This document shows, in pieces, positions 40,901 to 52,900 of a stretch of DNA of 64,000 nt (position 1 is its first letter; every line of letters begins with the position of its first letter). The DNA lies in assembly GCA_021234535.1 (NCBI GenBank), contig CM037836.1, positions 32,516,769-32,580,768 of the forward strand, given 5' to 3'. Below the pieces are notes generated by a model that saw nothing but the letters and a program-made list of their open reading frames with translations, did not search any database and was not told where the DNA came from. Source of the DNA: Stichopus chloronotus. Taxonomy: Eukaryota; Echinodermata; Holothuroidea; Aspidochirotida; Stichopodidae. A program made the translations under genes and the position numbers.

Positions 40901-43900
40901 AATGAGAGTAAAGGCTTTCTCTTTTTCTGTCTGGTCGGTGTGGGTCCAACGGCCTCTTGGAACTTTCTTACTATGGTGGATGGGCTTCTCCCCCAATACT
41001 TACATCCTGAGCACTCACTTCTGGAGTGGAGCTGGTGCCGGTCCTTGGGTCCAAGAGACTACTTGGGTCTGGGAGCGGATCAAGTTGGGCTTCATGTTTA
41101 TTGACTTGGTTTTCCAGCCATGATTCCAGTTCTGTCCACTCGGTGGGAGAGAAATTGATGCAGATTTTGCAAGGATCTCTTCTCGAGAAACTACAGCAGT
41201 TGGAACATTGGTGATGGTTGTCCCTCTGCCTGGTCTAAAGATCGAGCACGAAAGGCAACAGGGATCCGCTCTAGAAGCCATATCTGAAAGGGACGTTAAG
41301 GCAAACACAAATAAACGACATACAGCTCCTACTATGTAGGGGAGGGGGTAATGAACACACCCTCCGACAAAAGGCCACAAGCTTGGTAATGATAGTAACA
41401 AAGCCAAGGCTGTACAAAACACTTGGTTGTAAACTCTTACGAAAAGAGGGGAGAAAAATGCCTCTTAATGAACTAAGGGAGAAACTTACCGGTATGAGTG
41501 GGCAAGTTTAAGGCTTTCAGGAATGTCAAAAGCCAAAAGCTAGGCATAAACATTAAAACAAGTACATAAAAGGTATGCAATGTGATAAGGACAAAAGTTG
41601 GCACAACTAGGCCGCGTGTAATTAAAAGGGCATGAAACAATGAGGCATGAACTGAAAATTCTATGACCTAAATTTTTCACAAAAGAAAAGGATACTTAGC
41701 AGTAATCAGTGGATTCTTGTAGGAAATGGGTTTCACAAGCGAACTACGAAGTGTAGGCAACCAGATGGAGAAATAAATCTTCGATAATTTTGGACCGAAA
41801 ATCCGAAGGACCTCCACACTCCTGGCACACACGGATGGCAGAATGGGAAGGAGGCGCTATTGCGGTATTAGGCTTGATGGCGCTAAGGGTGGTGGTGTTA
41901 AAGGTTACCAGTACTCTTGGCATAGTAGACGGGGTGCATTTATTGTAATGAAACAGGTAAGTGAGGAGTGAAGTAAATTAAGGGTTATGTAAACAAAAGA
42001 TAACATGAAGATATATCATGCGAGTCCCTCTCTTGACATCATAAATTTGCATGCCTAGCCGATGGCTATTCAGAATCCAGGTATAATACAGGAATTTGCA
42101 TGTAAAAGAATCAATATTTGATGGATTTTGATGGAATTTGTGGCTACTTTCACCATATTTAATGGTTGATACAGCTAATATTCCAAAACATCATTTTCAA
42201 GTCACACAACCTTCAAGAATCTTATGAAAGTATTCATATGGTTCCACTGCTGATTACAATTAGACATTCAAGAATGATTACAAATATTCAGAAGCTACTA
42301 CTCATAATAAAGCCATGCAAGAGGAGGACGCTCTTACTCCAACCAGAGAGCCAAAAGGCATCAGTCAATATCACCCTTCTGGAAATAATGTGTTTGCAAG
42401 GTTTTCACACTTTGACCTCAGATGACCTCCAACGATCTTTAACCTCGACTAGAAACAATAGGGATCTGCTCATTATTACCAACTAACATACCAAGTATTA
42501 CATCAGTCATGGTTACCCTTCTGGAGATATTGTGTTTACACGTCTTACAGTTTGACATCTGGTGACCTTAAATGACCTTTGACCTCGACCAAAAATGATA
42601 GCGACCATCTACAAAATATGACCAACCCACACACCATGTATGACATCCGTCTCATTTACTTTTCTGAAAATATCTTGTTTACAAGGTTTTTACAGTCTGG
42701 CCTATGGTGACCTCAAATGACCTTTGACCAAGAACAGTAGGGATCATCTATTTAATATAACCAACCCACACACCAGATCAGTCACAGTTACCGTTCTTGA
42801 GATATCATGTTTACAAGGTTGTTGTGTTTGGACCTCTGGTGACCTCAAATGACCTTCGATCTCCACCAAAAACAATAGGGATCATCTACTCAGTGTGACC
42901 AACCCACAGACCAAGTATACGATCCCTCAGAATTGCCCTTCTTGAGATATCGTGTTTACAAGCAAAGCATTACATACACACACACACACCCGCACACACA
43001 ACATCACCATTGCATAGATTCCTTGAACCTTTGGCAAGGAATCAAACCCTGTGACTTATTACATTATCACTGCATGTACAGAGTTTACTAACAAAGATGA
43101 TGTCACAAATAAAGACAGTATGCTTTAATTAAGAAGTTATATTACTTCGAACTGTCGCTCAGTGATACATCATACACTACACACTCATGAGGAATAAAAA
43201 GATATCATTCAAATGTTACAGATGTTGTGATCAATATGATAAAACCCACTTGTGATTACATTGTACTTACATTAACATAAAGTAATTATTTAGGAAAGTA
43301 TAAGTTGGCAACTTGAACCAAATGGAACAACCCACTCAGGCCACTTATATTTTGAATATATGCTTGCATGATGAATGTAAGAAAAACCTACTGGTTACCA
43401 CTAATAATTACATTATCACAAAGAAATGTTATCAATGTTTTGATAACAACCAAATTTTTACATCTATACTATGCAACAACTATCAAACACCTGAAAAGTT
43501 TCTGGAACTGCATTTGTATTAGACGTACATAAATTTGTATTGTACATTGTTCAAAAATACCTGTATGACAAACTACATACTATAAGGGGAGGGGATAACA
43601 TGAGCATATGTAGAACTTGGAAATGCTGCTTCAAGTTAATTGGTCCTGACTCAGTGTTTTACAGTTTGGGAGGGTTTGGTCTTAATTCAAATTTTAGCAC
43701 AGTGCAAATGAAGATGGTTTGTCTTTTGATATGCAGCCTTGCTTGAAAACATTACAGTAAACCTAAATTTGGAATTTGTAAATATTCTTCCAGTTAGAAA
43801 AGAATTTATTGGAACCAAACAACCAACATTCTATACTTGAGTTAGGCTGTTTCGTACACAATGTGTGCACTCATCAGTGCTTCATGGGAGATTCAAACAA

Positions 43901-46900
43901 CTGTAACTTATATGAAACATGCCTTTGTTGGAGCTGTAGTTGTTTTGAGTTTCTTTTGAGCTACATTGGCTGACACTGTTCCAGGTTTGCCTTTTGACGG
44001 AGTTCTAATATCAGTCGCTCCAGTGGAGTTGATTGTTCCAACTGATTCCAAACCAAATGAAGCTCCAGGGGGAATGCCTCCATCATCCAGTACACCAACC
44101 TGTACACATAAAAAAAAAATGTCAGGAAAAAAAAATACTGCAATGAATTTGACCACAGAACAAACTACTGTTGAAATATAGTATAAAATATTAAACTAGA
44201 AAGTCAAAAGGCATTGTGGTTTCGATGATTCAATTATGAGTATTTTGAATCTGGAATGTTGCATAGGGAGAGGATACTGTATGTTGACCCAAAATGATTT
44301 TTTACCTCTTAACAAAATCAGTAAGCTTCCTGCACTCAAGAAGGTGCATGTGATATCCAATATGAGATCTGGTCAAGCTTCTCTTAGTGTTTACATGCTT
44401 TCCACAACTTGACTCCGGTTGAACCCAAATGACTGTTGGCCTTGACAAAAAGCAGGCCTATTTTGCTAAACATGATACAATTACCCCATATCAGATCTGT
44501 TCATGGTTCCCTTCTTGAGGTATCCTGTTCATAATATTTTCACAACCTGACCCCAAGTGACCTTTGACCTCCACCAAAAACAATGGGTTTTGAACTAACT
44601 AGGGTACACTTACATGTCAAATAGGATATCAGTCCAGGTTTACCTTCTTGAGATATCGTGCTTACACTATTTAACCCTATTGATCCCAAATGACATTTGA
44701 CTACCACAAAGAACATTAGGCTTCTTGTACTCTTGTAAACTAAGTTACACCTACTGTACATACCACATATCAAACCTTGTCCAAAGCTTTTCTTCTAACA
44801 TTCAATTCAAATATTGAATTTAAAAGGTTTTTGCAATTTGACCTGTTGACCCCAAATGAGCTTTTATATCCACTGAAAACAATAGGATTTTCATGTGATA
44901 TAACTCATTCACATACTATGCATCAATGGTTTCCATGATTCTTAAAATATTGTGTTGACACTTTTTTCAAATTTTCACCTCTGGTGACCATAGATGACCT
45001 TTGACCTCCACAAAAAACAACATGGTTCTTTTTTTCAATATAAGCAACCCACACACTCAGTGTGAGACGTATCCATCATTCATATCTTGACATATTGTGT
45101 TAACAAGACTTTCAGTGTTTAATTGCTGGTGACCTTAGACGACCTTTGACCTCCACCAAAAACAATAGAATCCTATTTCAACATGACCAATCCACATGTT
45201 TCACGAGAAGTTTCTATCATACTTATCTTAAGACACTGTATTAACAAGATTTTCAGTGTTTGAACTCTGGTGACCTCAGACCTCCATAAAAAACAATAGG
45301 GTACATTCTTCTAATGTAAGCACACAACAAACTAAAGTATGAGAAGTATCCATCATTAATACCTTGAGATATCGTGTGAACAAGGTTTTCAATGTTTGAT
45401 CTCTGGTGACGTCAAATGACCTCCACCAAAAATAATAGGCTTCTTCTTGATATGACCAACCCACATAGGCCTACTAAGTATGAGAGGCACCCGTCATTCG
45501 TATCATGAGATGTGTTAACAATATTTCAGAGTTTGAAATCTGGTGACCTCAGATGACCTTTGACCTCCACCAACCTCCACCAAATACAATACGGTTCACT
45601 CTTTTAATGTGAGCAACCCACACATCAAGTATGAGAAGAACCGTTCATTCACATGTTGAGATATTGTGTTAACAAGATTTTCAGTGTTTCACCTCTGGTA
45701 ACATCAGATGACCTCCACCAACCAGAAACCTGAAGGTATTGTGGTTCTGATGCTATTTTTGTGTTACTTGATATCCAAGTGCCATACTAATAACAAGAAT
45801 AAAATGATTGCCATGAGTAAAAGATGACTGAAAATCATTAAACTTTTCAATATGGCATTAATTAGGTTGCTTCTATTAATATATTTTGCACAGCTGCCTT
45901 CATACTTATGATATTGAATACTCATAACCATATGGAAAAAATGAAATATGCACATTTCAAGGTTTTCAGCTGTGGCCCTGTCCCCTGAGAAACATGCATC
46001 AGATTGTTACAAAATCAACTCCACATTAACACTCCAAAGACACTGAATATGGACATTTCCAGGTTTTTGGTCATCGGTCATCTATGGACCAAGAATGAAA
46101 TAAGACTCGTGCATAGTTTCAGAGCTTCCATGTTTACAAGCTTTTTTTAAGAAAAAAATTAACAGCACTCCATTTATGCAAATCTCAGTCACCAGAAATT
46201 TAAAAAGTGAGTGCTTAGATATTATTTTCCTTCATCAACACACTGAATTTCAGCTCATTCCACCAAAAAACAAATGAAATATGAACTTTTCAAGATTTTT
46301 GGTTTTAGCCCCGCCGTTCATTAACATGCATCAGATCGATTACAAAATCAATAGTGCACATCTACACCCCAAGGGCTTCCTATGTACATACTAAACATGA
46401 GGTACATGCCATGTATAGGTTTAAAGGTTTTTTTTTTACAATCTTTCTTTGCTATACATCACGATAGTACCCCCTATTTATGCAAATCAGCAATCACAAA
46501 AATTTTACAACATGAGTGCTTAGATATTACCATTTCTGCATTATGAATTTCAGCTCACTTGGGCATAAAACGACTGAAATATGAACATTTCAAATTTTTC
46601 AGTTTTAGCCCCTCCCCCTCATTAATATGCGGGAGATTGCGTACAAAATCGATAGCCCACATGTACCGACCATAAGCCCAATATGGACCAAGTATGACAT
46701 TTGTCCCATGTGCAGTATCTGAGTTTTCGCGTTTAGAACCTTTTGTTAGAAAAAACTACATTTGACCATGCCCACTACACTTATTAATAAGTTGCAACAT
46801 TTTGATATTATGAAATTGTGTACAATAGCTAGACAACATTATCTGACCAAATATGAAAAATAATGGCCACACGGTTGATTAAATATGACCATTTCAATTT

Positions 46901-49900
46901 TTTCAGTTTTAGTCCCACCTCCTCATTAATATGCATGATCACTAACAAAATTAATAGTGAACATCTATGGACCATAAGCTCAATATGGACCAAGTATGAC
47001 ATTTGTCACCAGTGGTTTCTGAGTTTTTGCGTTTACAAGCTTTTATTGGTGAACATCACATCTGGCCCGCCCACTGTGCATATTAATGAGTTGCAATATT
47101 TTGATATTAGGAAATTGTGTCCAATGACTGTCAACATAATCAGACCAAAATGAAATGTAACGGACACCCAGTTGATGAAACTTGAGCATTTCAAATTTTT
47201 CAGTTTTAGTTTTTTTTAGTTTGATTTTCATGTATCCGATTCATGCCGCAAACGGGACTGTGAGTATGATTTTTTACACACATACACCCCTATACACAGT
47301 TTAGATCCATAAAATAGGAAATTGAGGAAAAAGTTGACCTATAAAGTTGAGGGCGCATATCTGATACCCCAATTTGCATTATGTTAAAATATCCAAAGCT
47401 GGTCATTATCTTCGATATCCCCGGGATATTCCCATTTTTCAGCTTGGCCCTGGTTGCAAGCACAAAGTTCCTGTGTGTGTCCCTGTTTGGCACCCTAAAC
47501 AAACCCACACACACACACGCACGCATACACTGAACCAAATCACCATCGCACAGATCCTTGCCTGCCTTCAGCAAGGGATCAAAAATGAGTCAAAGCTTTC
47601 TACCTTGAGATATCATGTTTAAAATGTTTTCAGAGTTTTGCCCCAGGTGACCTTTGACCACCAAAAACTACAGGGCACACCTTCCCAATATGGTGGACCT
47701 ACATACCAAGCTTGATTTTCATTTGACTTTCCGTTTTTGAGATGTACCCAAGAAAGTGTCATAGACACCATACACACATACATACACAGCACATGTCAAC
47801 TTGAATGCATACTGTAGGTCATTTGGTTAAGCAAGAAACCACTGAGGGAAAAGTGTACAATATGAATGATTTATTCTAGGTTTTTGCAAATATAGAAAAT
47901 GTGGATGGAGTGTTTCCTACACAATTGTTGTATTTTCACAAGATACTCACCCCTCCGGACAAGAGCAGTTTCCTTCTGAAGTCCTCAGTTGGATTTCTGA
48001 AGGTAAGTTTTTCTCCCCTTACATGGTTGACAGGGGGGTCCCCATCAACATGCAAAAACAGATCATAGACAAACTGGACCTTCTTTGGTTCTTCTCTGTT
48101 TTTAAGATGAATCTCAATTGGCATTGTAAAACCTCCATATCCTGATTCTTGCAACTGAAAGGGAGCCTCTTTGACAACTGTATACAAAAAAGTTTCAGAC
48201 ATCCATAAATGCACATTACAACAGATGATTAAAAAAAAATTACACACTTTGCTTGACTTTCATGTATTGCCTTTAGGGTTGTTTGTCAAGCTGATAACCA
48301 GAAAGCCAAAAGGCTTTGTGATTCCTTGCTACATGATTATATTATAACAAACATGAATTATCCACATGACAAGTATGAGATCAACAACAGTTACGTTTCT
48401 TGAAACACCACATTAGTAAGCCTCTAACCCAAAATGACCTTTTTTTTTACCTAAAATGACATTTGACTTCCACCGAAGCAATAGTGATAACCTACTCAAT
48501 GTGACCAATCCACACACCAAGTATGACATCAGTCACTGTTACCCTTCTGGAGATATTGTGTTCAAAAGGTTTTTACTGTTTGACCACTGGTGACCTCAAA
48601 TGACATTTGACCTCCACCAAAATCAAAAGGAGTATTCCCTCATTACTTATATACAATCTACACACCAAGTATTACATCAGTCACAGTTATCTTTCTGGAG
48701 ATATTGTGTTCACAAGGTTTTACAGGTTGACTTCTGGTGACCTCAAATGACATTTGATCTTGACCAAAAACAACAGGGATCATCTACTCAATGTAACCAA
48801 TCTACACACCAAGTATGACGTCAGTCACAGTTACCCTTCTGGAGATATCGTGTTTTCAAGGTTTTTACAGTTTGACTTCTGGTGACCCCAACTTACCTTT
48901 GACTTCCACCAAAAACAATAGGGATCTTCTGCTCATTATTACCAACCCACACACCTAGTATTGCATCAGTCATGGTTACTCTTCTGGAAATATTTTGTTA
49001 ACAAGGTTTTCACAGTTTGGCCTCTGGTGACCTAAAATGACCTTTGACCTTGCCAAAAAACAATAGGAATCATCTACTCAATATGACCAATCTACACACA
49101 AAGTATGACATCAGTCACAATTACCCTTCTGGAGATACTGTGTTTACAAGGTTTTTACAGTTTGACCTCTGGTGACCTCAAATTACCTTTGACCTCCACC
49201 AAAAACAATAGGGATCATCTGCTCATTATTACCAACCAGCACACCAAGAATTACATCAGTCATGGTTACCCTTCTGGAGATATTTTGTTTACAAGGTTTT
49301 CACAGTTTGGCCTCTAATGACCTAAAATGACCTTTGACCTCCATCCCAAAACAATAGGGATCATCTACTCAATATGACCAACCCACACATCAAGTATGAC
49401 ATTAGTCACAGTTATCCTTCTGGAGATATTGTGTTTACAAGGTTTTTACAGTTTGACCCCTGGTGACCTCAAATGACCTTTGATCTTGACCAATAACAAT
49501 AGGAATCATCTACTCAATATGACCAACCCACACATCAAGTATGACATCAGTCACAGTTATCCTTCTGGAGATATCATGTTTACAAGGTTTTTAGTTTGAC
49601 CCCTGGTGACCTCAAATGACCTTGACCAAAAACAATAGGGATCATCTACTTAATATGACCAACCCACACACCAAGTATGACATCAGTCACAGTTACCTTT
49701 CTGGAGATATCATGTTTACAAGGTTTTTACAGTTTGACCCCTGGTGACCTCAAATGACCTTTGACCTTCACCACAAACAATAGGGACCTTCTACATCATA
49801 TGGGCATTCTACATGCCAAGTATGAAATCCCTCAGAGTTACCCTTCTTGAGATATTGTGTTTACAAGCAAAGGCGTCACATACGCACATAGCACACACAC

Positions 49901-52900
49901 ACACACATACGACATCACCATCGCATAGATTCCTTGCCTGCCTTCGGCAAGGAATCAAAAATCATGATTTAAATCATGATTTTTAATAATGATTTTATTT
50001 GATTTAAATCCATTTATTTGATTTAAATCATGATTCTTTTTAAAAAAATAAAGAAAAATCAACAACCTTGATTTTCCTTCACAAATACTGTACAATATTA
50101 CAATATGACTTGCAGCACTGTTGTGGTTTCCATTTCATTTTGAGTATTTTTATGAATCTGATATTTAACATGCTTGTTGTTGGTAATATTACATTAATTT
50201 ATCATGCTGGCAACTGAAATGTAACAACCACTATGTACAGTGACATCTGCTGACCTTAGCTGATGACTGATAGGTTTCATGACTCACTTGCATACCTGCA
50301 TACTGTAAACTAGAGATGAAGGATTGATATCCCCAAATTTACCTGGTCTGGTTATTTAAGAATGACCTCACTTACCTATCTCAACACAACAACAGCACTC
50401 TCATCTACCATGCCAAGAGTGCTGGTAACCTTTAACCCTTGGCGCCCTCCGGTCTTATACCAGAGTAGCGCCTCCTTCTCATGAAGCCATGGTCAATCCT
50501 GTAGTGCTACAGTTATCAGAATGCAGGGGCCTCTGCTAATGCTTCCCGCCAAAGTGGGAAGGCCTCCAATCAGAGAGAAGGCAACGTGACGAATTGTTCA
50601 TGTTTCAGGGCGAGGGGTGTGTGGGTGCCCCTATGACGCACCTGCACATCTTTGCTATGCTTTAGACTTTAAGTATGAACATACCCTGTTATAGTACAAG
50701 GCATTATACATAAGAGTGTACAAGAAAATTATGGATATATAGAAGTATGGCTCTAAATGTACGTACATCGATTGATTAATCAATGCATGATCACTTTACA
50801 AGTACAGTAACTGTAACAAAAGTATTGAAAATGTGACAACTCACTGTAAAACCAAAGTCACAGAGTTGGTGATGCTGGAATGGTGAAGCGGACAGTCACA
50901 ATCCTCTACGTCTGGCGACCAACCAAGCGTCATGTCGTGCCGCCCTCCAGGGAGGGAAGAGGGATGTAAGACAGGTAAGTGGACTCGTTCGTAAATAACC
51001 AAACCAGGTAAGTTTTGGGATATTTACTTCACTCCTCACTTACCTGTCTCAACACAACAATGGCACTGAGTGGCACTGCTGCCATGGTGGAAGGCCCAAG
51101 GGGCGAACCTAGCCCCTGGAACTCTCAACACTGCACGCCCCAATGCCAACTCAGATGCCAGAGTGTTCGTCAAGTAGCATTTTACAAATGTTGTTGGGGT
51201 CTTCCATGCTTCTGCTTTCATGATTGCTTGAATCAGTATCCCCGTGAACAATGCCGAAGATGGTAGCCTGTCCTCTGTCGTCGTGGGCTCTGGCTTTCCC
51301 CTCGGAGAGACGTGGAGGGGTGATAATTTTTGACCAGCCTCTTTGAGATTGTGTCCTTGGAAGCTGGTGAGTACAGCTCCTTAGGCAAGATAAAGAGATG
51401 ACAGGACTTTCTTAGGTGCTCAGTCCTCTTCAGACACCATTTTACAGCCCCTACAAGGCACCACATTTTGCCTCTGGAATATAAGAGCTCATCTTCAGTT
51501 CAGGAATGAAGGTGCTTCTTTGGTACAAACTTGAGAGTCTGGTTCTTGGGGACAAAGGAGAGGTCTGGGATCAACCTTACTCCGTGGTTCTTAATCCTGC
51601 AGTGGTTGGAGTTGATGGTGAGCACCTGAAGGCAACTGCAGGGGCAGGCCGAAGCAGCCAATCGTCTAGGTAGTCAAACTTAGGGAGACCCCTTGGGTCT
51701 GGAGGAACACCTGCTATTCTTGTGAAAACTCTCGCAGTGCGATAGGTGGGTCCGTACCTACAAGTATGCATCCTTGACATCAATGCCAGCAGCCCTTCCT
51801 TAATGTCAGCAGGATTATTGAGAGGGTCTCCTCTCCATCTGGGTGTTTGGGGCAGACATACTATTGCTTTAAAGGCATCAGGTTTAAGATGGGTCGCCAG
51901 GACCGGTCTTTTTGGTCATTAGGAAAAAACAAAGAGCAGAAGATGGGTCCTTCCTCTCCCGATGCTGGGACCACTGTCCTATTTGCCAAGAAAGCTGCGA
52001 CTTCTAACTCTAAAGTCTGTTTTTGCCCCCAGCAGGCAGGCGCTAGGTTAACTTGATTTGATAGCAATCTGTCACAATCCGGGCTACCCTGGAGTCCGCC
52101 CCAATAGTTGCCCATTGCTGGGCATAGGTCATAAGCCTCCCCCACCTTGGCATGGTCCGAGATGAGGTAGGCACAAATAGGGCTTGAGGGTTGGGCATTG
52201 ATCCGTGGTGGGTTGGATGCCATCAGTTCTAGTTGTAGTCGAGGAGCCATAGCCTCTGCTGGACAAGCCTTGCCATGGGCAGGAGCCTTGTCCTCTGCCT
52301 CCACCTCTGTTTCCCCATCTCGACTGGTTTCTCTGGCCCCCTCTGAAGGCTAGGGGAGCTCTGACTCCTCTGCCAGGACCACAGCCTTGGTTTGGTTTTT
52401 GCAGGCAGAAGTCTGACTTGGTTGGGATTTCACGTTGTGAGACTTCTTCTTGTAGTCGAGACTGGAAATGACCTTCTAAGAGTTCAGAACCCCTGAACAT
52501 GAGTGAAAGCATCCTGTTCCTGGATTCCAGAGAGAGCCACGTGATGGATGCTACTATGTTTTCTCTCCTTGAAACAATGGAATTTACCACTACCCTGACG
52601 AACTGGTCGTAGGTGAGTCTTGCTAGGGGCCCTAGAAGCTGGCTAACATCCTTCATCTGGACCTGGTACACATCCTTGGGGAGTTGCTGGTGATGATGCA
52701 TCAAGAGTTAAGACATCTACATAAAAATCAAGGCATACTTCATAACTATTCTGGCAGCCTGGTCCAGATCTAAAGTTTCCTCTGGTTGGCATAATTGAAC
52801 GTGCTGAAAGTCATTCCTTGTCTCACGCGGAGCCTTTCTCTTGCCTCCTGAGGGATAGTGGGGTGCAGAAAAGGTCCCTCCAGTCTTGGTCAGAGACCCT

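Larger units (their letters stand above)
35333..41970 (-). mobile_element. DIRS-like tyrosine-recombinase retrotransposon A, decayed, in MLLT last intron
   Basis: Order on the minus strand: right terminal repeat (41970-41800), ORF1/gag-like region (41.42-39.43 kb), reverse transcriptase (39.38-37.40 kb, interrupted), RNase H-like (37.40-36.80 kb), tyrosine recombinase (36.70-35.95 kb), an internal region repeating the repeat end (about 35810-35870), then the left terminal repeat (35333-35430). The termini are inverted: TTTACTTCACTCCTCACTTA at one end faces its complement at the other. This gag-RT-RH-YR order with inverted termini and an internal complementary region is diagnostic of DIRS. Stops and frameshifts occur throughout. 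It lies in the same orientation as MLLT. Confidence 0.85.

Noticed and set aside
44057..44062. Alternative GT donors within exon 43923-44099
   Set aside because: Those in phase (such as AAT|GTAGCT near 43965) lack G at -1 and +5; others are out of phase with the last exon. Kept only as a lesser alternative to the GC donor.
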